Below, one piece after another: positions 1 to 5,722 of a stretch of 7,216 bases of DNA. The DNA is from Fimbriimonadales bacterium (GTDB lineage: Bacteria; Armatimonadota; Fimbriimonadia; Fimbriimonadales; GBS-DC), in NCBI GenBank assembly GCA_026416065.1, contig JAOAFW010000023.1, forward strand, positions 1 through 7,216, read 5' to 3'. A program made the translations under genes and the position numbers. Within the stretch, counting starts at the first letter, position 1, and every line of letters begins with the position of its first letter. The notes beneath the pieces are model-generated. The model had not been told where the DNA came from. It saw only the letters and a list, made by a program, of their open reading frames with translations, and did not search any database.

Positions 1-419
1 CCGACCAGCACATGGGAATCCAGCATTGTGTTCTCGCCGATATATGCGCCCACATTCACGTAGGTAGGCGGCATTACCACTACACCGGGACGCAAGCACG
101 CACCGTGCCGGATGCTGGTGCCTCCGGGCACAAGTCGTACACCGTCGCTGAGCGTAAAGCCGCGCGGGGGGTAGAGGTGCCTGTCCAGAAACTGCACGCC
201 ACCCCAGTACACCGGCTCCAACCTGCCCAGCCGGAAACCGAGCAAAATGCCTTGCTTGACCCAGGCGTTCACATGCCAACCAGTAGGGCTATCTGGGTCG
301 GGTTCCGCCGCGCGCACGATGCCCTGTTCCAATGCGTTTATCAGTTCCAGAACGAGCGACTCGGTTGCCTCGCCCGTTTCGAGGGCGTGCAGGATCCGGT
401 CTCTTAGGTCGACATGCAT
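1..419 (-). CDS. dapD: 2,3,4,5-tetrahydropyridine-2,6-dicarboxylate N-succinyltransferase, N-terminal part
   Basis: DapD succinylates tetrahydrodipicolinate on the route to meso-diaminopimelate (for peptidoglycan) and lysine. The first 139 codons are present and the frame runs off the left edge. The protein starts MHVDLRDRILHALETG; RAAEPDPDSPTGWHVNAWVK (36-55) with QGILLGFRLG matches the N-terminal helical domain of DapD (W.v..WvKkaiLL.FR). VRLVPGG (94-100), then VVVMPPTYVNVGAYIGENTM (113-132) and LDSHVLVG match the beginning of its left-handed beta-helix (family [20 protein letters not shown]). An in-frame TAA at 428-426 leaves ATG 419 as the first ATG; an overlapping ATG at 415 is in another frame and stops after three codons. 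No clear Shine-Dalgarno sequence is seen. There are 52 bases between the lpxB stop and this start, without a terminator, so it may be the next gene of the operon. It is a DapD rather than an LpxD because of the WxVNxWVK domain. Confidence 0.9.
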   Translation of the reverse strand, partial: MHVDLRDRILHALETGEATESLVLELINALEQGIVRAAEPDPDSPTGWHVNAWVKQGILLGFRLGRLEPVYWGGVQFLDRHLYPPRGFTLSDGVRLVPGGTSIRHGACLRPGVVVMPPTYVNVGAYIGENTMLDSHVLV

Positions 420-471
420 ATGTTTTTAGATTCGACGCGCAGCGCGTTTTCCTGTACGCGAACGCACATGT

Positions 472-1626
472 TCAGCAGGTAGCGCACCCCAGTAAGTCGA
501 TGACCCACTCATGTACTTCGCGCAGGTCTTGACCCTCACCCAGCACCTGCCGAATTTCGGCGAACGCTTGCAGTTGCGCACGCCGCGCCGATTCGTCTCG
601 CAGCAGCGGGATAAACGCACGGGTGAGCGACTCAGGCGACGCCGCTTCCTGAATAAACTCCGGGCAGACATCGCGCTGCAAAATCAGGTTTGGCAAACCA
701 ATCCAGCGCAGGTTCAACCGCTTCCGGCGCAGCTTATACTCCAGATTCATAAGCCAGTCCCCACGATACACGATGAGCATCGGTGTGCCGAGTAACGCAG
801 CCTCGAGCGTCGCTGTGCCAGAGCAGATTACGCCAGCATCGGCATGCGCGAGCAGGTTCCACACCGAGCGTGTCTCGGTGGGAATCCACTGGCGCGAACC
901 ATCAGACCAGAGGGTATGGATCCAATCTGGGTTGAGATGCGGTGCGACGGAGATGACAAACTGCGCTTCAGGCATGAGCGTACAGACGCTGTCGGCAACG
1001 CGAGCGTAGAGTGGGGTCAGCGCCCTGACCTCATGGCGGCGGCTGCCGGGCAAAAGGGCAATAATCGGGCGATAGGGGTCCAAGCCCAGTCGCTCGCAGA
1101 ACACCTCTTTCGTCTCAGAGGGGCGTGCGAGACGCAACAAGGGATGAGGCGTCCAGTAAGCTCTTGCGCCCATTGCTTGAAGCTGTTCCGCAGACCACGC
1201 GAACGGGGTAATAATCCAGTCGGCGCAGCGGGGCAGGTCTGCGCCCTGTCGATCGCGCCGCCAGCTACCCGGCGGGATGTAATACAGCACACGTAGTCCG
1301 CGTGCCTTCGCCCAGCGACATAACGGTACATTGAACGCGCCAAAATCGATGGGAATGATTAGACTGGGTTTTTGGGTATGCAGGAACCGCTTCGTCCGCA
1401 GGAAGGCGAGCCATACTTTAGAAGCGACCTTGAGCGACTCGACGATACCAATCGCTCCCCAATCGCGGCTATCGGCGAGGAGTGTGACCTCTGCGGCTTG
1501 CATGCGCGCCCCGCCTATGCCGTAGACTGCCAGCTCGGGAAAGCGCGTTTTGAGGGCTTGCGCCAAGTCTGCGCCATACAGGTCGCCCGACGCCTCACCA
1601 GTTAGGATGACAACCGAGCGTTTCAT
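472..1626 (-). CDS. lpxB: Lipid-A-disaccharide synthase
   Basis: LpxB is a family GT19 glycosyltransferase that joins UDP-2,3-diacylglucosamine to lipid X at the inner face of the cytoplasmic membrane. The 384 residues match the family length (E. coli 382). Seen in order: ILTGEASGDLYGADL (8-21), YGIGGARM (35-42), DWGAIGIVE (55-63), IPIDFGAFNV (91-100), LYYIPPGSW (114-122), LLPGSRRHEV (191-200), ICSGTATLEAALLGTPMLIVYR (267-288) and the IGLPNLIL segment (309-316). The IDxPDFN motif of E. coli reads IDFGAFN here, so the aspartate in that loop is Ala97, and SPSVWAWR is replaced by PPGSW. These differences suggest a divergent but intact lineage-specific form, not decay. The ATG overlaps the lpxA stop (ATGA) and lacks its own Shine-Dalgarno sequence, so translation probably depends on ribosomes finishing lpxA. 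Confidence 0.93.
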   Translation of the reverse strand: MKRSVVILTGEASGDLYGADLAQALKTRFPELAVYGIGGARMQAAEVTLLADSRDWGAIGIVESLKVASKVWLAFLRTKRFLHTQKPSLIIPIDFGAFNVPLCRWAKARGLRVLYYIPPGSWRRDRQGADLPRCADWIITPFAWSAEQLQAMGARAYWTPHPLLRLARPSETKEVFCERLGLDPYRPIIALLPGSRRHEVRALTPLYARVADSVCTLMPEAQFVISVAPHLNPDWIHTLWSDGSRQWIPTETRSVWNLLAHADAGVICSGTATLEAALLGTPMLIVYRGDWLMNLEYKLRRKRLNLRWIGLPNLILQRDVCPEFIQEAASPESLTRAFIPLLRDESARRAQLQAFAEIRQVLGEGQDLREVHEWVIDLLGCATC

Positions 1627-2423
1627 TTACGCGCGGGCTGATCCAAAGCGCGCCCGTTGCGCCCCTGTCGAATCTGTTCCATGAACTCCAGCAAGTGTTC
1701 CAGTTCCGCTGTCATTTCGACCTCCGCTCGGATTTTCTCGATCGCCTGGCTCAGGTTCATTTCGGAGAAGAACATCCATCGGCAAGCTTTGCGCAGGGCG
1801 TCGCGTGAGTTTTCAGGGACGCCCGCACGGCGCAAACCGACGAGGTTCACACCGCGCACCTCCGCCGGACTGCCTTCCACAATCACATAGGGTGGCACAT
1901 CGCGCACGATGCGCGACATCCCCCCAATCATCGCCAGCGTGCCGATGCGGGTGAACTGATGGATACCAGCCATCCCGCCAAGATTTGCGCCGTCGCCAAT
2001 CACGCAGTGCCCGCTTACACCCACCGAGTTTGCCATGACCACGCCGTTGCCCACAGTGCAGTTATGTCCGATATGCACGTACGCCATCAGGAAGTTATTG
2101 TCGCCAATCACGGTCGCCTGCTCCTCGCCGCTGGCGCGATGGATGGTCACATATTCGCGGATCCAGTTATTGTCGCCGATTTTGAGGTAGCTCCGCTCAT
2201 GTTTGAACTTGCGGTCTTGCGGGGGTGCGCCCAACACCGCGCCGTGATAGATGATATTGTTGCGTCCAATGGAGGTGTTCTCTTCAACAATCACGTGCGC
2301 GCCGAGCGTGGTGCCCGCGCTGATTTGCACGTTCGCGCCGACGACGCAGTAGGGTCCTATCTCCACATCGTTGTCCAGTTCAGCAGTGGGATGTACCACA
2401 GCAGTAGGGTGAACAGTGGTCAT
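1623..2423 (-). CDS. lpxA: Acyl-ACP--UDP-N-acetylglucosamine O-acyltransferase
   Basis: LpxA transfers a 3-hydroxyacyl chain from ACP to O-3 of UDP-GlcNAc, the first step of lipid A synthesis. The 266-residue protein (E. coli 262) begins MTTVHPTAVVHPTAEL and contains the hexapeptide repeats of a left-handed beta-helix, such as VEIGPY, GTTLGAHVIV and TSIGRNN. The catalytic histidine is H120 in AYVHIGHNCTVGN (E. coli H125), with H117 and H139 also conserved. GGMAGIHQF (149-157) and VRDVPPYVIVEGSPAEVRGVNLVGLRR (173 onward) are hallmark LpxA segments. G168 aligns with E. coli G173, the acyl-chain ruler, where Gly permits long chains of about C14; this chain-length reading is inference. A helical C-terminal domain follows. 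The start at 2423 is chosen from the Shine-Dalgarno site and the family N-terminus; a TTG start would add five residues. Its stop overlaps the lpxB start as ATGA. Confidence 0.97.
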   Translation of the reverse strand: MTTVHPTAVVHPTAELDNDVEIGPYCVVGANVQISAGTTLGAHVIVEENTSIGRNNIIYHGAVLGAPPQDRKFKHERSYLKIGDNNWIREYVTIHRASGEEQATVIGDNNFLMAYVHIGHNCTVGNGVVMANSVGVSGHCVIGDGANLGGMAGIHQFTRIGTLAMIGGMSRIVRDVPPYVIVEGSPAEVRGVNLVGLRRAGVPENSRDALRKACRWMFFSEMNLSQAIEKIRAEVEMTAELEHLLEFMEQIRQGRNGRALDQPARK

Positions 2424-2432
2424 AATTTCTTG

Positions 2433-2436
2433 CCTC
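2433..2436 (-). promoter_or_regulatory. lpxA Shine-Dalgarno (GAGG) overlapping the fabZ stop codon
   Basis: The minus strand reads TTGAGGCAAGAAATTATG. The fabZ TGA (2437-2435) shares bases with GAGG, which is 9 bases before the ATG at 2423. This favours ATG 2423 over the in-frame TTG at 2438. Confidence 0.65.
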
Positions 2437-2932
2437 AAGCGTTTTCGTTTTGGGTCTGAATCAGTGCACTGGGCGGCGGGCTAAGGAACCGATCCGGTTC
2501 GGGCAAAGCGAAAGTAATCTCTGCTTCAGCGGCGAGCTCGCCGTCTACACGGGCGACCGCCTTCACCCGCCCGACCTCGCGCCGCATCCAGAGCATCTCT
2601 ACTTCCATAATCAGGGTATCGCCAGGCACGACGGGGCGTCGGAACCGCGCGTTGTCGATCCCGCCCAGCAACGCAACCCGATTACGCAGATGCGGTTGCA
2701 ACATCACCATTACGCCACCTACCTGCGCCATCGCTTCCAGAATCAGCACGCCCGGCATAATCGCCTTCACAGGGAAATGCCCCTGAAAAAAGCTCTCGTT
2801 GATGGTGACATTTTTCAAGCCGACGGCACGCTTGCCCGGCTCCAGCTCCAGTATCCGATCCACCAGCAGGAACGGATAACGATGCGGTATGACCTGCCGT
2901 ATCTGCTCGACATCCAGACTGAACTCCGCCAT
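2435..2932 (-). CDS. fabZ: 3-hydroxyacyl-[acyl-carrier-protein] dehydratase FabZ
   Basis: FabZ dehydrates 3-hydroxyacyl-ACP to trans-2-enoyl-ACP in type II fatty acid elongation. The 165-residue hot-dog protein shows IPHRYPFLLVDRI (15-27), the catalytic histidine in GHFP (H52) and the catalytic glutamate in LILEAMAQ (E66); E. coli uses H54 and E68. GIDNARFRRPVVPGD (91-105) is also typical. It is slightly longer than E. coli FabZ (151) because of a Pro-rich tail after PEPDRF. It competes with LpxA for 3-hydroxyacyl-ACP, so its place between lpxC and lpxA ties phospholipid and lipid A supply together. Some bacteria (Bacteroidetes, Chlorobi) have LpxC and FabZ fused in one chain. Here they are separate, but the gap is only 2 bases. 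Confidence 0.97.
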   Translation of the reverse strand: MAEFSLDVEQIRQVIPHRYPFLLVDRILELEPGKRAVGLKNVTINESFFQGHFPVKAIMPGVLILEAMAQVGGVMVMLQPHLRNRVALLGGIDNARFRRPVVPGDTLIMEVEMLWMRREVGRVKAVARVDGELAAEAEITFALPEPDRFLSPPPSALIQTQNENA

Positions 2933-2934
2933 CC

Positions 2935-3804
2935 TTAGTCCTCCGCGTGGAATCGCTGCGCCAGCAGTTGCGCCAGTTGCACATTCAGCGCGTGCCCCGG
3001 CTTGATGGCAACCAAAGTGAAGCGTTGCAGAGACACGCCGCTGAGGTACAAATCGCCCAGTACATCCAAGAGTTTGTGGCGCAGCGGTTCGTCCTCGAAA
3101 CGCGCGGGATTATAATACCCTGTTTCGTCGATAACGAGCGCGTTCTCCAGTGCGCCCCCCAGCGCAAGCCCGCGTGCGCGCAACGCTTCCACCTCGCGCA
3201 GGAACCCGAAGGTGCGCGCAGGGGCTATCTCAGTGAGGGCGTTCGCGATACAGAACGCGCCTGCCTGTACTCCCAATGGCTCAGAGAACTGGATATAGCC
3301 AATCAGCGCGTTCCCTTCCAGCGAGAGGGCGAGGTAGCGGTCGGCGTGGCGGATCTGAACAATGCTCTCCCTCTCCGATCCTACCCCCTGCAGTGGGCGC
3401 GGGGCAGCGTCTCCTCTGCTTCCGCATGCGGGAGCAGGGGCAACAGGATGAGGGCAAATCGCTTCCACAAACGGCAACGCGCTCCCGTCCAGTATCGGGA
3501 TCTCGTTGCCCTGAATCACCTCGATGACGCAGTGCGTTATTCCTGTCATCCAGAGCGCTGCCATTAAATGCTCGACAGTGCTGACCTTGACCCCGCCGTC
3601 GCCCAGCACAGTGGCGCGAGTCGTATCCACAACATAATCCCAACGCGCGGGAAAGGTATGGTGGTCTTTGCGCACCACGATATGCCAAGGGGCGGCAGGG
3701 TGAGGCGTGTCCACCGGATGTAGTATTACTTTGCAGTGTTCCCCGGAGTGCAATCCTACACCCTCAAAGTTAAGCGTCTCGCGCAGGGTCTTAGCGATTT
3801 CCAT
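2935..3804 (-). CDS. lpxC: UDP-3-O-acyl-N-acetylglucosamine deacetylase
   Basis: LpxC is the zinc amidase of the committed step of lipid A synthesis, removing acetate from UDP-3-O-acyl-GlcNAc in the cytoplasm. The protein has 289 residues (E. coli 305). Visible landmarks: GVGLHSG (15-21), STVEHLMAAL with base E78 and zinc ligand H79, EIPILDGSALPF (101-112), APARTFGF (T198), RHKLLDVLGDLY with zinc ligands H243 and D247 plus D251, and KPGHALN with H271. All catalytic residues are therefore present. Between the two domains, residues about 117-147 form an Ala/Pro/Gly/Arg-rich segment encoded by a palindromic stretch of DNA. Domain II is shorter than in E. coli just before the ARTFGF motif. ATG 3804 is preferred because the family begins close to K-T-L-R; a GTG at 3849 would add 15 mostly basic residues. 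It overlaps the LptC-like gene by 14 bases, and fabZ starts 2 bases after its stop. Confidence 0.96.
   Translation of the reverse strand: MEIAKTLRETLNFEGVGLHSGEHCKVILHPVDTPHPAAPWHIVVRKDHHTFPARWDYVVDTTRATVLGDGGVKVSTVEHLMAALWMTGITHCVIEVIQGNEIPILDGSALPFVEAICPHPVAPAPACGSRGDAAPRPLQGVGSERESIVQIRHADRYLALSLEGNALIGYIQFSEPLGVQAGAFCIANALTEIAPARTFGFLREVEALRARGLALGGALENALVIDETGYYNPARFEDEPLRHKLLDVLGDLYLSGVSLQRFTLVAIKPGHALNVQLAQLLAQRFHAED
2940..2944 (-). promoter_or_regulatory. fabZ Shine-Dalgarno overlapping the lpxC stop region
   Basis: The minus strand reads CGGAGGACTAAGGATG: GGAGG is 7 bases before the fabZ ATG and lies in the last two sense codons of lpxC (GAG GAC TAA). This optimal site inside the upstream gene indicates coupled translation and fixes the fabZ start. 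Confidence 0.8.
3366..3455. repeat. Palindromic repeat-like segment embedded in the lpxC coding sequence
   Basis: The centre (3413-3440) is a 28-base imperfect palindrome around CCGCATGCGG (3422-3431), with arms CCTCTGCTTCCGCA and TGCGGGAGCAGGGG that differ at only two paired positions. The flanks are also roughly inverted: on the plus strand CTCTCCGATCCTAC (about 3371-3384) faces AGGATGAGGGC (3445-3455). The purine/pyrimidine style (GGGAGCAGGGG...GGATGAGGGC) resembles dispersed palindromic repeats seen between genes in many genomes. It is read in frame as residues about 117-147 of LpxC. No second copy lies in this window, so calling it a dispersed repeat is inference. Confidence 0.45.
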
Positions 3805-5089
3805 TCGGGGGGGTCGCCTCCTCCTCTTCGCTGTAATAGAAGATGCCACTTGCTCCTTTAGGTAGTTCCACCGTCTCGTCGCCTTCCCTGAGGGACACGA
3901 TTGCCAGTTCTGTCTCGAGGCGTATGCGGTTCGGTTCGTCCAGGGTTACCTTACCCTTGAGGATGAGCCTTTCGGCTTTCTGGTCGTACTCGGCTTCGTT
4001 GGCGAACAGGGTGCGTGTGCGCCCTTCGGGCAGCTGTTGAACAGCTTTAATCTCACCCCGCAGATAGGCGACTTTGCGACGATAGAAGTACTCAATCTGG
4101 TTGCAGGTAGCGTCTACGGGGTAGCGTTTTGCCTGTTCGACCTCGCTCTCAGGTTCGCCTTGAGTTGGGGGCTGCGTCTGGCGCGGCTTGATACGCATGC
4201 GCACGCCATTTTGCAGCAAGGCACGCTTCTGATTCTCTGCGTACCAGATTTCCAGTTTCACCCCTTCCATATCGATTCGGGGGTCCTCAAGGCGCAGTTT
4301 GCCCGTGGCGAGCGCGTAGCGTTTGCGGTCATACACATCGGCATGTTCTGCAGTTGCAAGTGTATCGCCGTCCTTCAGGCGCAGCCCTTTGACTTCAGAG
4401 CGGTCGCTACGCAGGACTGCGCTGTCCCACTGGATATCGACCTCGCGCTTAGCGGGAGGCTGATCCTGGAGCAAAGACGCGCTCACTCGGAACGCGCCGC
4501 GTTCCAGTTCGATAACTCCGGACGCCAGATCCCAGCGCAGCGACTGAATCACCCCCTGCCCGTCCTGCCAGCGTAGCTGGGTGGGTAGTTCCACGTCGAT
4601 TTGTTGTTTGCGCAGATCCCACTGCAGGTAGGCAGTTAGCACGGTCAGCGGCGTGTTGCCCAGCGGGTGGCGGCGAATGGTTAGCGTGGGGTTGCCCGAA
4701 ATGTGGAGCCGCTTCGCCGGGTAGTTATACAGCACTTCATCTGCGCGCGCCGTTCCAATCGGTGCGCCCCGCTCGTCATAGAGAACGGCTCGGCGCAAGT
4801 TTTTTGCTCGCCAATGGATACGGCTGCGCTCGATTTCCAGCGCATCGAACTGCAGCGTCGCCAGCGGGCGCATGCCGTCGCGCAGGGTGAGCTGCGGGCG
4901 TTCGAGGTAGAGCTCCAGATGTTGCAGATCGGCTGGTGCCTGAGCGAGGATACGCAGAAACGGATCTTGACGACGCAGAAGTTCTATGCCCCATAACAGG
5001 GTGAAAGCCACGAGGATGATGAGGCTAAACTGCAGCAGAGGGCGCGTCCAGCGCGCCCTCGGAAACACCATCGGGTCAGGGGCAGACAT
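3791..5089 (-). CDS. lptC: LptC/LptA-like (OstA-type) membrane-anchored LPS transport protein
   Basis: The likely product has 432 residues. An N-terminal transmembrane segment (about 18-38, LLQFSLIILVAFTLLWGIELL split around its centre) follows a basic stretch, so the chain should be anchored in the inner membrane facing the periplasm, as LptC is. The pattern A..a.Y....r.l.l.G...l occurs four times, near residues 112-132 (ADEVLYNYPAKRLHISGN), 244-264 (AEHADVYDRKRYALATGKL), 326-346 (CNQIEYFYRRKVAYLRGEI) and 361-381 (ANEAEYDQKAERLILKGKV). It is typical of the LptA/LptC/OstA beta-jellyroll. LptC proteins are usually near 190 residues, so this one may carry more than one jellyroll. An acidic tail (SEEEEATPPNGNR) ends it. 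Its place directly before lpxC fits LPS export. The open frame reaches upstream to 5302, but that part overlaps the lipoprotein gene; ATG at 5089 (14-base overlap) or 5071 (4-base gap) are the real candidates. Neither has a good Shine-Dalgarno sequence. Confidence 0.72.
   Translation of the reverse strand: MSAPDPMVFPRARWTRPLLQFSLIILVAFTLLWGIELLRRQDPFLRILAQAPADLQHLELYLERPQLTLRDGMRPLATLQFDALEIERSRIHWRAKNLRRAVLYDERGAPIGTARADEVLYNYPAKRLHISGNPTLTIRRHPLGNTPLTVLTAYLQWDLRKQQIDVELPTQLRWQDGQGVIQSLRWDLASGVIELERGAFRVSASLLQDQPPAKREVDIQWDSAVLRSDRSEVKGLRLKDGDTLATAEHADVYDRKRYALATGKLRLEDPRIDMEGVKLEIWYAENQKRALLQNGVRMRIKPRQTQPPTQGEPESEVEQAKRYPVDATCNQIEYFYRRKVAYLRGEIKAVQQLPEGRTRTLFANEAEYDQKAERLILKGKVTLDEPNRIRLETELAIVSLREGDETVELPKGASGIFYYSEEEEATPPNGNR
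3807..3829 (-). promoter_or_regulatory. lpxC ribosome binding site with C7 spacer inside the end of the LptC-like gene
   Basis: The minus strand reads GAAGAGGAGGAGGCGA, then seven C (3807-3813), then GAATGG. It holds two overlapping GGAGG registers (3820-3824 and 3817-3821), the nearer one 12 bases from the lpxC ATG. The site lies wholly within the last codons of the preceding gene. It supports ATG 3804 over the in-frame GTG at 3849. Confidence 0.65.
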
Positions 5090-5654
5090 CGTCCACAGGC
5101 GGTGGCGGGACTTGCGGATTGTTCGGGAAGATCTCAATAACGCCAAAATCGACCAGCCCGGGCGCACCGAACACTGTGCGCACCACGCCCGCCTGATTGG
5201 AGGCGACCAGACACGCTGCCAGTGTCGTTGCGGATTCGGGCGTCTGGATAACGCGCTTGAGGTTCTGTGGGTTCGTATGGCGCACGATGGCAGTGTAGCC
5301 ACTGGGGCGTCTCACCCAGATGCCCCGAAAGACGAGGTTATCGCCCACGTTGCGCAGAACAAAATCGCCGACTCGCGCGTCGCTTTTAACCGCACGCGCG
5401 ATTGCGAGTGAAATCTCGCCCGGATTGCCCGAAGCGGTCGCCACCACGCGCTGGAAGGGAAGATTCCCTGTGTCCGTAACGAAGTACAGTTCCGCTCCCG
5501 AAATCGGGTTGCCCGTGGCGGGGTCTACTACACGCACGAACGCGACGCGCTCGGTCACGACAATCCCTGCGCCGCCGCCCCCACCGCCTCCGCCGCATCC
5601 ATGCGGCAGCACGGCGAGCGCCGCCAGTCCCAGTGCTATTGATAATCGTCTCAT
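5076..5654 (-). CDS. Putative lipoprotein with poly-Gly linker, function unknown
   Basis: I do not recognise a specific family. The 192-residue protein begins MRRLSIALGLAALAVLPHGC, a short basic n-region and hydrophobic core ending at C20, followed by eight glycines. This looks like a type II signal peptide, although the lipobox (PHGC) is weak at positions -3 and -2. A Gly-rich tether after the lipid-bearing Cys is common in exported lipoproteins. Residues 37-60 (VAFVRVVDPATGNPISGAEL onward) resemble the start of a carboxypeptidase-regulatory-like or Ig-like beta-sandwich (V.D..tg.pi.gA.l.f). The C-terminus has PPPP (183-186) and Cys191 next to last; C148 is the only other mature cysteine. 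A GGAGG lies 12 bases before the ATG. The stop overlaps or just precedes the start of the LptC-like gene, suggesting a shared transcript and an envelope location. A role in LPS transport would be guesswork. Confidence 0.75.
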   Translation of the reverse strand: MRRLSIALGLAALAVLPHGCGGGGGGGGAGIVVTERVAFVRVVDPATGNPISGAELYFVTDTGNLPFQRVVATASGNPGEISLAIARAVKSDARVGDFVLRNVGDNLVFRGIWVRRPSGYTAIVRHTNPQNLKRVIQTPESATTLAACLVASNQAGVVRTVFGAPGLVDFGVIEIFPNNPQVPPPPVDDVCP

Positions 5655-5666
5655 TCGCTGAAAACG

Positions 5667-5671
5667 CCTCC
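5667..5671 (-). promoter_or_regulatory. Shine-Dalgarno GGAGG of the lipoprotein gene, long spacing
   Basis: On the minus strand GAGGAGGCG precedes the ATG at 5654, with 12 bases between GGAGG and ATG. This supports the assigned start. The spacing is longer than the usual 5-9 and equals that of lpxC. Confidence 0.6.
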
Positions 5672-5722
5672 TCTATTCGCCGATGTAATTCTACCCATTA
5701 GACTGCTTTCCTGCCGAATTCG

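Noticed and set aside
433..455. CGCGCAGCGCG followed by TTTT as a terminator after lpxB
   Set aside because: The stem is only four base pairs and the T run is on the plus strand, the wrong side for the minus-strand genes.
2450..3567. Long plus-strand open frames (2450-2938 and 2947-3567) opposite lpxC and fabZ
   Set aside because: They are antisense to strongly conserved coding sequence, show no recognisable domains, and reflect the G+C-rich codon pattern.
3805..3849. GTG start at 3849 for lpxC
   Set aside because: It adds a basic stretch not typical of the family; ATG 3804 follows a strong GGAGG and gives the usual N-terminus.
5090..5302. Upstream extension of the LptC-like frame to 5302
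   Set aside because: It lies fully inside the lipoprotein gene and has an unnatural Arg/Ser/Trp-rich composition; the membrane anchor follows shortly after the ATGs at 5089 and 5071.
5655..5722. Promoter before the lipoprotein gene (TAGAAT on the minus strand)
   Set aside because: A -10-like TAGAAT exists but no acceptable -35 element lies 16-18 bases before it.
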